DNA of 64,000 nucleotides from Chamaea fasciata (GCA_029207755.1 JARCOQ010000002.1:91983087-92047086), one strand, 5' to 3'. Shown: positions 22,166 through 35,903, counted from the stretch's first letter. The notes: a model not told the origin generated them from the letters alone. Translations and numbers: made by a program.

Positions 22166-24165
22166 TCTTCATCAAGTACAACTTCAAAAAGCACTGTGGA
22201 AATTCCTGCAGTATTCCTAAATACGCAGATTGGGAGTGTTCAGGGGATTAGAGAGTTTACATGGCCCACACAGTAAATATATTTGTAAAGTACTGCTTAG
22301 GTGACTGAAAAATCATGGGACACCTCAGGTTTCCAAAGCAGTACAACTACATCTTCAAGTTGCTTTGTGTTCCAGTTACAGACTCTTTTGCATGGCTGTT
22401 AGCAAACGCAAATTTAGGCTGTAACAGACTCACCTCCATCAACATTTGACCACCCCCAGACAACTAGTGTCATGAGCTATATATGCTTGTTGATCAGTAA
22501 TTTCTTGACTCTCAGCAGCTGCTTGCCCTCCTCCCACCCTTTCCTCTCAGGGTACTTTCTATTAGAAATGTATCATATGTCCAGGGCAGATTTGGCCATC
22601 TCTGGTGCTGAGCTCTGTCCTGGCAGCAGAGACTCAGTAAATCTTGTCAATTCTGCTGCCAGCTGTATACTGCTTCTCCATGTAGAACCCTCTAACAAAA
22701 TGACGGTGAACTCATATACCTTGCCAATTTCCCCTTAATTTTTATTCTGCCAGCCACAAAGCAAAAGTGATCCAAAAAATAATTTGTCACTCTGGTCCCT
22801 GAAGCATGTAAAAATTAAAATGTTCATTGAAATGTATCTCTAATAGAAAAACAAGAAGGTTGCCAGGAGAAGTTCGTGCTCTTCTTACAAATAACTGCTA
22901 ACATTCATAAAGGAGATCTAACGCTGTTCTGGGACTAGGTTTGGGGTAGAAGTTCTGAGGTGTATGAGAAAAAAGGATAGAAATGAGAGAGAGTACTATA
23001 ATCAGTACTAAAATTCCTCTCTTGTTCTTACAGGCATACACACAAAAACACTTATTTTTGTCACAATTTCATGTGAACTTAATACAGATAGAGAGGTTAC
23101 CACTGAATGTTTCTCTGGAAGGGTGGAACATTTGCATTAGAAGTTACATTTCAATATAAAAATGTTCTGTTGAAAAATTCCAAACCCTCCTTAACAGATA
23201 AGCACAAAGTCCTGAGACCCAAAGTGCTTTTGTTAAAGCCTGTCACAAGATTTTTATAATTGTAGCTATGTATGACAAATAATGTTATCTATTTTGGATT
23301 AAACAGAGCTTCTAGGGACTGCTGGAAACAAATGTCTCTGTCAGCATACAGGAAAAACATCTTTTTTTCACCATCTGAACTGTAATGAAAATCTTTGCTT
23401 AGCATGCAACATCAGTAGTAAAGCAACGTCAGTAATACAATCAAAAAATGCTAAGATAGACAAGAAAATGGAGGAGAATATGGATATGTAAACCAAGAGT
23501 ATGCCAAATCATGGTAGTCACATCTAAGAACAAAAAAGCAAAGCAAAACAAAACCTAAATAGAGGTTTTGTACCAATGCGCTAAAATCATGAGAATTTTG
23601 TAGAAATCTCTGTGTCATGAGAGTGTGAGATAGTTCGTGCAAGGAAGGAAATAAGAAAGAGGGACTAAATTACACAGGCAAAATACTGGAATTTTAAATG
23701 GAATGTAAATTGGGAGACTCTTTTTATGGGTGTCAGAAGAGAAGAGAAAAGGGATGGCACGTGAAATTGGGAAACAACATGTTCAACCGTGACTTAAAGG
23801 AAATTTTCTTTATGCACTGTGTAATTATCTATTAGGACTGCTTGCTAAAAGACAATTGAAGCAAAGGGCTTAGCAGGATTTAAAAAATGATAGAGATAAT
23901 GAGAACATTCATAGTTAATTAGACGGGATAAGTAATGTAGAGAAGATACTTACAGTTCACAAGAATGTCAGAGAACCAGTTAATGGAGGTTAGGTTGATG
24001 TTACCCTCACAGAGAGATAATTCTGCACCTGTTCATTCTGGGGGTTTGTGTACCTTTTTCTGAAACATTTTCTGCCAGCCTCAGGATGATAAACCCATCT
24101 GTCAATCAATGCTATATTGGCAAATGGCAACTACCATGTCAACAATATTTTGCTCTGCCCTTTAG
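22166..24165. other. No recognised feature
   Basis: Plain AT-rich sequence after the long frame. An 88-codon plus-strand frame at 22472-22738 has no motif I know. Confidence 0.5.
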
Positions 24166-24262
24166 AAAATGTGCCGAGTTGTTGGGACCTTTATGACCTT
24201 GGAAGCCTTTGCTCTGTACAGGACTTGGGCAAAATGGGCCCACATCCTCCCAAAAAAGTCTG
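24166..24262 (+). other. Weak internal-exon candidate
   Basis: A pyrimidine-rich acceptor (TTTTGCTCTGCCCTTTAG) and a good donor (TCTG then GTAAGA) enclose 97 bases. Two of the three frames are open, one reading KMCRVVGTFMTLEAFALYRT and onward. I recognise neither peptide, and a 124-codon frame overlaps on the minus strand. The splice signals are better than average, but this could be coincidence. Confidence 0.12.
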
Positions 24263-25090
24263 GTAAGACCTGCATGTGCTGCGGTGTCCAAGCAGGGATT
24301 TTCAAAGAAAACAACCCAAGACTGAGCCAGATGAGCTCTAGGACAAATCCCATGGGAGACTGATGGATGTACTCTCTGGCAGCAGAGGCAAAAACAGTTC
24401 AGAGGACACCTGCTGTTCACTGAGTGTCTCATGGCACCTTGGGGTCTTGGTTCCCTGGGTTCCTTTCCAGCCCTTGGTGTCTTGTCTGTGAAAGCAATGA
24501 AGAAGAAGAGCAATGCTTTCTTTCTTTCATCTCACAGCAGGGCTGAGGACTGGACGAAGCACTTACTTGGAACTGGGGATTGGGTAGAAATCACTGATCT
24601 GATAACAGACAGTCTCAGACTGGTCCATTTTAAAAGGATTAGAAAGTTATAGCTCTCTGCCCAATCCAGTGAGGTATAAATTTCTCTACCTCTCTGTCAC
24701 AAGTTTCATTTACCTTTTCAGGGAAATGTATCTGTAGAGAAGAGTCTTTCTATTAATTTGCCATAGTTCTACAGTATTTACAGTGATTTTGCCACTCAAA
24801 GTGTGTTGCTATGATCACAGAATTGACAATTCAAAATCATGGTGGGATGCTGATCAGTTGAGGGTTACAGAAGAACTTTAGTCTTTCTACAAAGGCTGGG
24901 AAATTATTTTTTAAAGTGCAGTGAAAATAAAAATAAAAAGTAAGATTACTATACTAGCTAAGCCTAATTACATCCAACATTGTGAAGTAGATTACAATAA
25001 GCATACAAAAAGACTGCATACCCTTTGTGGGTCATTTTAGGGGTCTTATTGAAAGATGAGATAAGGTTAGGTATAGTCCTCTGCTGGCTG
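24263..25090. other. No recognised feature
   Basis: Plain sequence, becoming AT-rich after 24.7 kb. No repeat family is visible. Confidence 0.5.
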
Positions 25091-25130
25091 TATTACCAGC
25101 AGTCTGGCCGTTTTACCAGCAGTCTGGCCA
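25091..25130. repeat. 20-bp tandem duplication
   Basis: TATTACCAGCAGTCTGGCCG is followed directly by TTTTACCAGCAGTCTGGCCA, two copies differing at two positions. It is a small local duplication, probably from replication slippage. Confidence 0.95.
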
Positions 25131-27041
25131 CCCATTACTTTAGAATTGTACTTAGAAGATTATGTAGGATTTGAAAAATCCAGTCTGTAGTATTTGACAA
25201 GCTCTGTTCACTCAATATTTCATACTTCTTCTGTAGTCAGGCCTAGAGGCAGTAACAGCATACACTGTCTTCCTCAATCCTCTGAAGAAGACTTTGTTCT
25301 ATTCCTAAATCCTTATGTTAACTAAGATTTTAAATAAAATCTTTTATCTTAAAAACTACAGTGTAAAAGTAATGTTGAAAGCATATGCTTGACCTTAAAA
25401 AGACTTACATGCTTACAATAACTTTTGGAAGTGTATTTTCATGGCTTATATATAATAAACAAATAAATTATATTGCACGCTAATGTCAATGTAATATAGT
25501 AATTGTCAGTTGTCATAATAATTGGACAAAATACTATATATAACCTTTAAAATTTAAATAGAGAGGATATGTGTGGTTTAATCAGACAAACAGAAAATTA
25601 CTTACTTAAATTGGTTTTTTTCACAAAGTGAAACCTGACTAATACATGGATAACCTATGAAACCAGGCATACACAGAGCATAACACAGATATTTCTAGCC
25701 AGATCAACGCTTAAAATCTGCAAAAAAACCATCATGACATCTTTAAATTATTGAAAAGTAACTTTGATGCTTCTCTGCACATTTCCATAATAACATAAAA
25801 TATTTTTAAAACTCAATTTTTCTTTCTTGGGTATTTCTGCTACTTTCTTAAAGAGCAATTGAAATTTTGGGATATACATATGAAAATTCATGGATACTTT
25901 TAGGAATCTGTAGTTTGCCAGCTGAAATCCAATATGCCATATCATAAAAATTGTATCAAAAATTTATTATTCTTACTTACATATTTTCAACAATATTCAT
26001 TCTGTGTTTGTCCAATTTATATGTTTCAAGTAAACAGCATGTTTTGCAACTGGCAGAGATTTCAATACCAGCTCTGTGCAACATGATGCAGAGATCCTTT
26101 TATGATTCTATTACAAACGATGTGGCTGGGTAATGTCAGATGCCTTCATTTTTAGTTAGAAGTAACTGAAATAAATCCACATTTAAAGATATACCTGTCA
26201 TTGGAGGTGGTGCTTTCTGATGAAACAGCAGCTGGAATACATCTGTATAGGAAGTTGTTAAAAGTTTCATAATTCTACAACCAAAATATCATTTGAGAAA
26301 TAGCTTATAACAAACTAAGATACTTACTATGAGATTTTTGGTGTCTTTTGAAAAGATGCTAACAATATCACTGGTCATATTTAATGCTGGAGAAACCTTT
26401 TAATTATTCCAGATTGGTCCATGATATTGTCAGTGAGGGGAAAAGGGAATATGCTCATGCTTATTCAACAGGCAAGGTAGTGTGAAGAAGTCCTCTGACC
26501 TTGTTCTAATCTCAGTTACACTGCATGAAACCAGAGTAATTCTGGAATTAGTCCTCAAATAATTCAAGAAAGATTCAAATTGACCTTGGAGTAAAAACTG
26601 CCCAAGAGATGTCCTTTCACTAATCTTTCAAGTTGTTCTTCTTAGGTGAAATAAATTCTTTTTAATCTCCTTGGAAATGCGCTTGAAATTTAAGGAACAA
26701 AATTTGTCTTGTCATCACCACTTTTAATAAGACTAAAGCCATTTCCTTGTTCCTACTGCTTGAGTTACAATAGAATTAAAGATATCTCATAACCTTTCAG
26801 TAGTCTGACTGGTCTCACTGTGTAAGAAACTGCTCACCATCACTAAGGGAATCACAGTTTTTATCAACAAGCTTCAATTATTTTCTGAAATATTTTTTTC
26901 TTTTGACTATTTAAAATTCCATAATAACACATATTTTAATCATACATTTCCTTTTAGAACATCATTTATTTATATACTCCATTCTCATGACTTCTCTTTG
27001 GTGTTCATTACCTGAATGCAGTCTAATGATTTTCCATTTAG
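25131..27041. other. Very AT-rich stretch, no recognised feature
   Basis: Strongly AT-rich, with runs such as TATATATAACC and many ATTT/AAAT words. I see no gene, LTR or CR1 remains. Confidence 0.55.
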
Positions 27042-27184
27042 CCAAGAAATCTAAAAGAGGAAAAGGTCCAGAGAGTGGACGAAGGAGACGGCAGCAGCAG
27101 CTCCATAGACTGCAACTGCATGCTAGCACTGGCCAAGCTAGTCATATTTTATGGTTTCTGAACCTAAGATGTAGAGATAGATGA
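27042..27184 (+). other. Weak terminal-exon candidate with basic peptide
   Basis: A branch-point-like CTAAT and TTTTCCATTTAG precede a frame encoding KKSKRGKGPESGRRRRQQQ and then about 28 more residues before TGA. The basic cluster looks like a bipartite nuclear localisation signal or a heparin-binding tail. I do not recognise the protein, and low-complexity purine-rich DNA readily gives Lys/Arg runs. No poly(A) signal was identified nearby. Confidence 0.12.
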
Positions 27185-28384
27185 TCATTCCCCAAGTTCT
27201 TTTCATGCCTTTTCATAAAGATCTGGCCATATCAACATTACTTATATGAGACTGTATCTCTGTGTATAAGGTTATCTGCTCCACAAACATGGTGCTTTCA
27301 TGTCATTCCTTCATCCTCTCATCGGTTAAAATATGACATGTGTTTCACATCCGGTCACTTTCCTTTGTCTCAAATGCATTTCTCCATCCCTATGAGTCCA
27401 CCATTCCTGATGAGAGCCAGTCCTCCCTTGAAAAGGAAGGGTAATGGGCTGGCCAGGTAAAGTGTAACTTGCTGCCTTGCTACAGGTTAACCCTAAATGG
27501 TGCCATTAATGGTATCCTGTCCCCACCGCATTGTGCCGCCTCTGGGGCTCTGCCTTGCCCCTGGGCTCTGCAGCACTGCAGCCAATGGGCAGGCAGCCAG
27601 CCAGCTGCTGGCTTGGGAAGTTTGCAGGTTTTGGGGTAGAAGTTCCCACAGAAAGTTCTGTGTTCTTCCTCCAACCATTTCTGAATTTCCTTCAGCATGC
27701 AGAGGCCATGCCATTTTTCTAATTCAACAGAAAACATATCTGTTCTCAAGGTGCCACACCATTTTGAATTCACAATGTCCTCTCTTTTATTCAACAACAG
27801 TTTTTTATGGCTCAGCTCTGCTGGTAATTCTGATAAAGATGCTGGTGATAAACAAGAGGTAATTCATGAAAGCACAGGGAGAGGTAATTCAGGATACACT
27901 GTTTTCTAGTAGGTTGAAGTGAGGTATCGCTCTCCTTATATGACTCTTTTTATTACTGCACATATTGTGTAAACATAAACTCTTTCATGTCCGGTTATTT
28001 TGTTCATCATGTGGCTGTTCATATACTTACACAATTTCTTATTTAAAAATTGCAAAATCTTTACAGTTTCATCTCCCTGATCCTGTCTCAAAATTAACCC
28101 GATGAAAGAAAAGCTGCCATGACAGCTCTGTGCCATAAAAGGGCTTAAATAACCAAGGTGGCTCTGTTGCACACTCCCTGCAAAATTGCTAATGCAAAAC
28201 AAGTCAAACAAATGCATCCTAGTTGTCTATGACATGCTTCTATTTGCCATGGAAACTAAGTTTCACTTCTTGGTTCAAGGACCCAGTGCTGATACTTGAA
28301 ACTCCCAGAATAGTTTTATCTTAGAAGTAACTGGTTGTGCAGAGAGCATTCCTTTGGTAAAGTCTTTAAATATTTAACACTGAC
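27185..28384. other. No gene recognised; moderately GC-rich patch
   Basis: The patch at about 27.5-27.65 kb is richer in GC and gives overlapping frames on both strands (105 codons minus, 121 codons plus), neither recognisable. About 28.1-28.2 kb reads like conserved noncoding DNA by its mix of AT-rich words, but I have no alignment to support that. Confidence 0.4.
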
Positions 28385-28425
28385 AAAAAAAAAAAAAAAA
28401 GAAAAAAAAAAAAAAAAAAAAAAAA
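28385..28425. repeat. Poly(A) tract, A16-G-A24
   Basis: A near-pure A run, followed by five G. No AATAAA-type signal stands within about 30 bases upstream, so I do not read it as the tail of a retrocopy. Confidence 0.9.
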
Positions 28426-30962
28426 GGGGGAACAAACTCAAAGTTCTGTTCTCCTGAACATGTAATATTAAGAAAGAGGCACTTTCTATTTTCAAGAATT
28501 CAGACGTGTCCTTTTGATTAGTACTTCACCCCCCAAAAAACATTGCTTACCAAAAAAGAAAAAAAAAAAATACCAGCTGAAGGAAACACACAATTTTTGG
28601 ATTTCTCTAACATGGTACTCACTTTTTGACTGTCTCACATCCAGCTGCAAAATGGATCAGTGCTACCAGATCCTGTTTCTTCAAGAAAGCCCCTGGGAAG
28701 CATATCAGTTCATGTAGCTTTGCTTTTGCTTCTGCTTTGTTGGGCATTATCTCAGTATTACAGCTGCCAGAGACCAAAGGAATATTTAATTGCTGCTTTA
28801 GTATACACTGAAGGAAGGATGTTTAGCTGTATGTGTTACCTTTAAGCACACCTCCACTCTCATTAGCTCTTACCATGGTCTGGCTGGATTTTAGTCTGTT
28901 CTGTCCCAGTCCAAATACTGTTTTACATTAGTCCTTGTGACAGGAGCTCCTCTGCATATTGGACTTGAAGATCCCTCATATTCACGTGTTTTGGGAAGGG
29001 AGAGTCTTTGATGTGAGGCTGGGAGGATTTGAGTTTTTCAGGATATATTTTATTTCCTTTATGTTTCTAGTACAGTTGTCCAGTTGATCATAGAAGAGGC
29101 TAACCAGTTAATATGGATAGAAGAGAAAATTTACATAAATCTATGGTGTAAGGTCTTAGTGGTGGGGGAAGTGGGAATCATATCCTGGAATCAATAAGAC
29201 TTCATGAGCCTGTTCTATAGACTCTTGTGTTTCAATTCAGTAAGTCACCAGACATATTTCATAAGATAACATTTGCTTAGTGCCATATGATTTGTAATAT
29301 TTCACTTTTGCTCCGAAGTGCAAATGAAAATCACCCTCAAAGATACCAAGTATTTAATGAAGTCCAAATGTATATATGTACATATAAGTGTGTACACTTG
29401 TTTTCTTGGGAGAAACATCTATGGATGAGATGAGGCTTACCCCCAGGCACATCACATCTCCTCCTACCCTCTTCTATAGGGATTCATTCTGTAAGCTGAT
29501 GAGTGTTTAATCAGTTGTCTTTCATTCTTACCTATGGCAGAAACCACTTCCCACACCTATCCAATCCTGATGTAACTTTTGCTGAAGACAATAAAAAAAC
29601 TTTGGTTTCAGGCCTGAAGGAGGCATTCTTATGAAAAAGGCTGATTGTTATTTGCTGGCTAGATTAATAAAAGATATTACATATTTTTACAAGGTTTGTC
29701 CAACATACCTTGTGGCCATTCCTTCGACAGCAATATAAGTAAAGCTGTGCTTGCATAGACTCAGGATTAAGGACCTATGACCCCTTACAAATGCTCTTCT
29801 TGGCCTTGAGCATCGGAATGTCCCTAAGCACAGTTAGACTCTGAGTGCAATATTAAGTGCAACTGGTGTGTAAATAAACAAATACAAAATCCTGGACACA
29901 CTTCTCAGCTGCTTCAACTGCAAAAATGAGTTCCTCATAAGATTGTTCTTGATATCAGTTCTTTTATTAAGTACAGTGAAACACAGAAATTTCAGTGCAT
30001 TTACATTCTAGCTAGAGCTCTGTCCCTAGTTTACAACACTAAAATTAGACAGAGAATTATCATTCCTGTTTTCATCAACGAGGTTAACTACTAGCAGTCA
30101 TATTTTCATGGCTGAGCTTTCCCCAAAATATAGATTTATGTTCTGTGCAACTACTCTCTTATGCAAAAATCACCAAGAGGAATTAAAAGCATGTGTTCTT
30201 CTCTCACACCCCTGGGGTAGAGCTTGTTAGGTACCACCTGGCTGAGCATAGCACAATCTCAGTAATAGAAACCTTCTCCTTAAAGATTGTTAGGCCCCTA
30301 CAGATTTCAGCTCCTAGAGACCGACTGCACGTCCTCTCCTGACATCAGCAATGCCTCAAGTGGGTGTGCTCGGCAATCCCCTCCACTGCCCCTTGTGAAG
30401 ATTTGCTTGTGCTAGCATTTTTTACCCTGTTTCAGCTTTAACCTGGCTCATTTTGATGGATGTGGGTCAGGGACTGACTATCCAGGTAGCTCAGCTAGCA
30501 GGTCCCTAAGACAGTCAATTCTAGCAGTCTGGCAGTGACAGCCCTGAAAGTGGGCTCTTCACCATTTCCCCCTGCAGCTAACAGAGAGGGAGTGGCGACC
30601 CAATCAGTGAAAGTTTTAGCTGTCTTTTCCTTTCTTTTAATACTTTTGCCTCTGAATCCTTTTTAGCACAACAACAACTGGTAGTCTTGTGCCAATGTGT
30701 GTTAGGGAACTGACACAGGAATTTGTATAGGAAGGAATATAAAAGGAAATATTCAATCTTAGAATATGGAGGTTTTATTTTTCCAGGCATAAGTGAAATT
30801 ATCCAACTATGGAGGAGGACTGTTTTCATGCTCCCCCTGAAATCCTTTTCTGCAGCTCATTGAGCTTCTGACTCATTCATTCTGTACAAAACAGAGTGAT
30901 TACATATTTTAAAAGCCTGTATCTTTATTGCTGTTTGTGTACTCTCTTACTCTCCCTGTTCC
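28426..30962. other. No recognised feature
   Basis: Plain sequence with a second A-rich patch near 28557-28570. Small frames near 28.5-28.85 kb overlap one another without motifs. Confidence 0.5.
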
Positions 30963-30985
30963 TTTTTTTTTTTTTTTTTTTTTTT
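30963..30985. repeat. 23-base T homopolymer
   Basis: An uninterrupted T run. It is followed at about 31.02 kb by two direct copies of TAATCTGTCT. Confidence 0.9.
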
Positions 30986-32579
30986 GGATAAACCAAATAG
31001 GTAGAAAGAATGATATCTTTAATCTGTCTTAATCTGTCTTTTGGTCCAGATCTCATTATGGGCAGATATTAAACACTATTTCATAACTTTTAACAGATAA
31101 ACCCCTATTGTCTGAGGTGTGAAAATGTGTGCCTTAAAAAAATGTCTTTCCTTTCTTTTCTTGTAGGAGCTGTCACTGACATCCTGCTGCCTGGAGATCA
31201 GAGGAACCCACATTTCTTCCTGCTTGACTAGCACGAGGGCAGGCCTATATACAGAATACAAGACACTTGGGAGAAGCTGACACCTTAGGCATAATGGGAC
31301 GGCCAAATTGCCTGCTTACTACCTGTGGGAGAAAAAAAAAAAAAGGAAAAAACAGAGAAAAAAAGTGGATCCTCAGAGAAGCATTTTCCAGACCCTGCTA
31401 TAATTCTGTAGAGAGAAAGAGGTGAGCAGGCAGATGATGGCAGCATGTGATGGTTCCACTGGTCTCCTGCACTGGGGATCGACTGGCAGGTCAGCACAGG
31501 GGTGCAGGGAAGGCAGCACACTGGTGGCACTGCTTAACAGATGCAGAACCATTCTCCTCACAGGTTTACTGCCTCTGAACAGAGGTCCCAGCCAGGTAAA
31601 AGGGATGTGCAGTGCCCGATGCTTTGCAGCAATCTGATGCCAGCTGCTTGAGCTGGAGCTGTACTGTCCTGTGCTTCCACTTTGACTCTTACTGGAAGAG
31701 GCTGCAGCAGGACAGAGACTCATTTAACCTTGTTCTCCATTTGCTTTCCTCTCTCTGACTTCTTCTTCTCTCCTTGTCTTCTCCCCACCTCTCTTATATC
31801 ATTCCTGTTTCATCTTATGCTGAGTGACAGTTATCAGTCGCTATGTGTCATCATACAGACATTTAGACATCATTTAGACATCTTGCAGTGTCTTCATCAC
31901 TGAGGTTGCCTTGAACTCCTGAGATCTTTTACTTTCTAGTGAAAAGTTCGAACATCTTTCATTCATTTTGAATCATATAACAGGACTAAATACTTCACCC
32001 AAACTTGGCACTTTCATCAGACGTTCTCTGTTTTCAGTGAGGATAGCAGTGCTTCTATAATTTCTGCTCTTCCTAATAGACAGCTGAACCGAGGCAAAAC
32101 CATGCAATTTGTTCATTCCATGAAGGAATTCGTCCAAGATCACACTGGATTTCAGAACCCGTATCACCTGTCAAGTTGCAATAAGATAATAGTTCTATAA
32201 AGTGGCTTTTTCATCTCTCTTCTTTCAAAATAGTCTAACAAAAAGTGTGCAAATGTTTGACTTTCACATGAATTGTATGATCCTGAGGTAATCAGAGTAG
32301 GAGAAAAGTCACCATTCTGAAAGGGAAAAGTTTGCATGCACTCACATCCACCAGCACAAACTTGTCTTACCTCTCCAGTACCACTGAAGCATGATGCCAT
32401 CAAAGCTTTGTGCCAACTAATATCACCTGCTTACAAGTCTCCCATTCATGAAGTTCTCTAAATATTCGCTGTCATGTGTGATATCTCAAAGGCATAACAG
32501 TAAGAAAATGTGTGCTATTTTACAAGGGTGAGCTAAATGCATTTCTTCTGCCCTGTGCTTGAGATGAAAAGAAACCAGG
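30986..32579. other. No gene recognised; purine-rich tract near 31.33 kb
   Basis: A GAGAAAAAAA/GGAAAAAA purine tract lies at about 31328-31365. The 116-codon minus-strand frame at 31373-31723 contains a short Ser run and no recognisable domain. Nothing else is visible. Confidence 0.45.
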
Positions 32580-32960
32580 CAATTAAATAAGGAAGTCTGG
32601 GGCCCTTTTTATGGCATTGTATGTGACCGCAAAAGGGAGAATGGTAATTGCCACTGGTGTGTGATATCCTTTAGCAACCCAGCTCAGAAAATATCTCTGC
32701 ATCCTAGAATGCTGGTGTTTTAAAAAGCCTGCAGGCACATCAGTCTTCAATGAGAGAGCTCACCCCATTAAAGCATTTAAAATTAATTTTAATCCAGGGA
32801 ATTCAACTCCTGTCTTTAAACCTTTACAAACAAGTTTAAAGCTGACATGTGCCATAAATTCATGGTGGTCTTTAGAGGCTTTTTTTTATAAACTGAACAA
32901 AGCATAACAACTACATAGGGAATTCAGCAAAGCCCAGTTGGTGTGTATAGATAATGCACT
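32580..32960. promoter_or_regulatory. Possible conserved noncoding element
   Basis: This block has the texture of vertebrate conserved noncoding DNA: no repeats or homopolymers, and dense homeodomain-like ATTA/TAAT words. It includes the perfect 16-bp palindrome at 32777-32792. This is an impression from composition and motif density, with no alignment behind it. Confidence 0.2.
32777..32792. repeat. Perfect 16-bp AT palindrome
   Basis: TTAAAATTAATTTTAA equals its own reverse complement. It holds two back-to-back ATTA/TAAT cores and so could be a dimeric homeodomain site. AT-only palindromes of this kind also arise by chance. Confidence 0.9.
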
Positions 32961-35898
32961 TAGAGAAGAGTCCTTTCTACTTTTTATAACAGCTACTGTA
33001 TGTATAAAGTCTACAAGAAAATGTCACTGTGATAACAACTATCCCTTAAGTCAGGCATGTTATAATGAGAAGACAGTACTGCTCCTTTATCTATGTGACA
33101 ATAAAAGAGCAAAGTAGATATCCTGTACTAGAGCCTTGACATTATAATACAGGTGCAGTTTGCCATTATATCATGATGATGAAAATTTTCCTGTTCAGCT
33201 GCAAAACATGGGAAATTCCGTTGTTTGACTTCATGTGCTCCTTCCTTCTGAAGTGTTCAAACAAATGCACATTCATTGCTTTAAGATGAAAAAACACTGA
33301 ATTTCAGCTCTTTCCCATTTCACTCCACCATCACAAGAAATTGTACTGACAGTGGCTAATATGTAGCCAGTACCTAACTGACCAGGGTTTGGCTTCTAGA
33401 CTGCTCCAGTTTTCTTCTTCTTGGGCCTCATGTGGTAAAGCAATGTTGACTCCCACCTCTTCTTTGTTAAAGACTCTGACCTTCACCTGTTGTGCCTCAA
33501 GCAAGTACTAACTGCTTTCAGTGCTGCTATTTCACTGCACAAGGACAGCATAATGGTGCTGAAACCCTTCCCTGGAGCTGGCACACTGACCCTGCTGCTT
33601 ATTGAGCTGCCCCCCGTGAGCCTGCTGTGTTGCTGTGTTCTTTGGCAGCTGTGCCCTGTTGCAATTGCAAAGGCAGCAACTCCGCTGCACCAAGTCTCAG
33701 GCTGAAGCACCAACTGCCTGTGGGACACTGTTTGCCATCCCATCATGTTTGCTGATCCAACCCTCTTCAGGGTTACACTTCAGACATGAAAAGTGAAAAG
33801 ATCCAAGCTAACAGACCCCACCACTCCTGCCCTAACAGTAATGGTGCTGTTTTTTTAAATGGGAACACCTCTTCAATCCTACAAATGAGCAGCTGAGATG
33901 AAAGAAGATGGGAATGTCTTAAACCTGCTTCCCTGGAGAAATCTTAAGTGAACCCTTATGTTCATTTATTTTCTGTTGGTATTTACATGCTGACTCCAGT
34001 CATAATTAAACTGCAAGTTCCTTAGGGCAGAGACTAGCCTTTTGTTTGGTGTTAATTAGCAGTTTATGCAACAAGGCCTCTGTGACTTGACTTCTGAGTG
34101 ACACAAAAATCAATGTGTTATGTTTTTCAGGTTTGGGGGAGGCTCTGGCAGTGTTCACACAGAGAAGATTGACATTTGGTTGAGGATCATAATGCATGCA
34201 CATTATTGGAATGCTGCTGCTAAAATGATAAACAGTTATGATTCATTTGATGTTAAGACTTGAGTGATCATAGGATTTTGAGTTAGTAGTCTGCTGTGAT
34301 CTAGTCACCCTCATCTCTCCAGGCTTTATTTCAGGCTGTCTGCAGTCAGTAAAGGAACAATGCATGGATTTACTCCCAATTCATATTTTCAGTGTTTTCT
34401 GGAGTGGTTAGGGTTGAAAACATATTTATTTTCTTATGTTAAGACTTGGACTCCTGGGGATTCCAATGGGCTGCTAACTGTGTAATGGCTGCCAGGAGCT
34501 GCTACGGACCAAGTGTCTACACTCTTCTGGCTCTGGTCTCCAGGTCAGTTAGAAAAAAATAAATATTTTCCACAGAATTTTAAGGAGCTATAAAAACTTC
34601 TCTGAGGGGAAAAATAAATAAAATTAGGTATATTTCAAATTTTCTGTGCAATACTAAGAGTGTTTGATTCTGAACAAAATATCCAGTTTCAGCTGTTTAA
34701 CTGGTCCCTGAAAATGTGAAAGAAAGAAATATGCTATGTGAAAGTTTCTTTTTCAAAGTCAGTTTTTCATTAAAACTTTTAAATCATCTGTATTTGTGAC
34801 AAATAGAACACACATGGGGATTTAAGATATTGTTTGTGTAATATGTCAGAGAAAGAAATTTAGAGCTTTTTCCAAGCATCAGAGAAATGTTAGGAGTTCT
34901 CAAACTGTTACCAGTCTTATTAATCACCCTGGATTTTTAGGCATGTATTTCTAACCATGCTAAACAATTAAATCAAAGCTAAGGCCAAAGTTTGCCTGTG
35001 AACATGTATATGCAATATCCATTTAAGTCAATGTGAGGACAAAATTTAGCTCAAGCCTTTTAACTGATAAAGTCCTAAAATAGCTTTACAGGCAAGAATT
35101 TCCTGGCAAGACTAGAGTTTTGTAAATCTAAAAGCATGCAATCATACTTCAATGTAAAATAGCATATAAATATCAAGCCACATCTTGAATTATAGCCAAA
35201 TGCAACACTACATCAAGCATAGCTCAGAAGTGCTAGATACAAAATTAATGCTTTGTCAAGTTTCTGCTTCGGTGCATAATAAACACAGAAATTTGCAAAT
35301 ACATACATATCCTTGTCAAAATTTGGAAGGTGCAGTTGTCCTCTTTGTGTCAGTTACAAGCTTTTTTGCTAAAAGGAATGTAACATTTAGCTTTTAAAGT
35401 CAGAACAGGTTGTAAGTGGACAGTATTTCAAGCAGAGTGTTATGTCTAAGGCTTACTGTCACTGTGTAGTGCTATATCCCTCCTGGGGTCGCATGCAGCA
35501 CAGTCAGTGGCTTTCTAAGAGTCAAGTAAACTACTTATGAGTTTAAATACCACTGAAATTTGTATAAAAGCCTCTCATCCCTGCCTGTCCTCTTCCCACT
35601 CCCAATCTGCCTAAGTCTCAAAACTCAGTGAGGAAATTTAACATGTCAGAAAGTAATAATACAATTAATTATTCTCAGAAACTTTTCAGTTCCTGTTCGG
35701 TTATTACTCCACCTATCCATTCTAATTTAACATTAGTATTCACTATAACTTCTCATTTCCTCTCCCAAACCTGAAGTTCAGTGTTAGGCATTGCTGGAGC
35801 TCCATCCTGGAGGAAAAGTTATGGGATTTGCAGATGAGGGCTTAGTGACTGATGCAATAGACAAAGTAAAAGGCAAGATGGGAAGTAACACTGAGAAT
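32961..35898. other. No recognised feature
   Basis: Plain sequence. A moderately GC-rich patch at about 33.4-33.8 kb gives antiparallel frames of 71 and 87 codons that match nothing known to me. Confidence 0.5.
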
Positions 35899-35903
35899 GA
35901 TGT

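Noticed and set aside
27480..27862. Overlapping 105-codon minus and 121-codon plus frames
   Set aside because: Both strands are open together in a GC-rich patch, which is a composition effect. No family is recognised.
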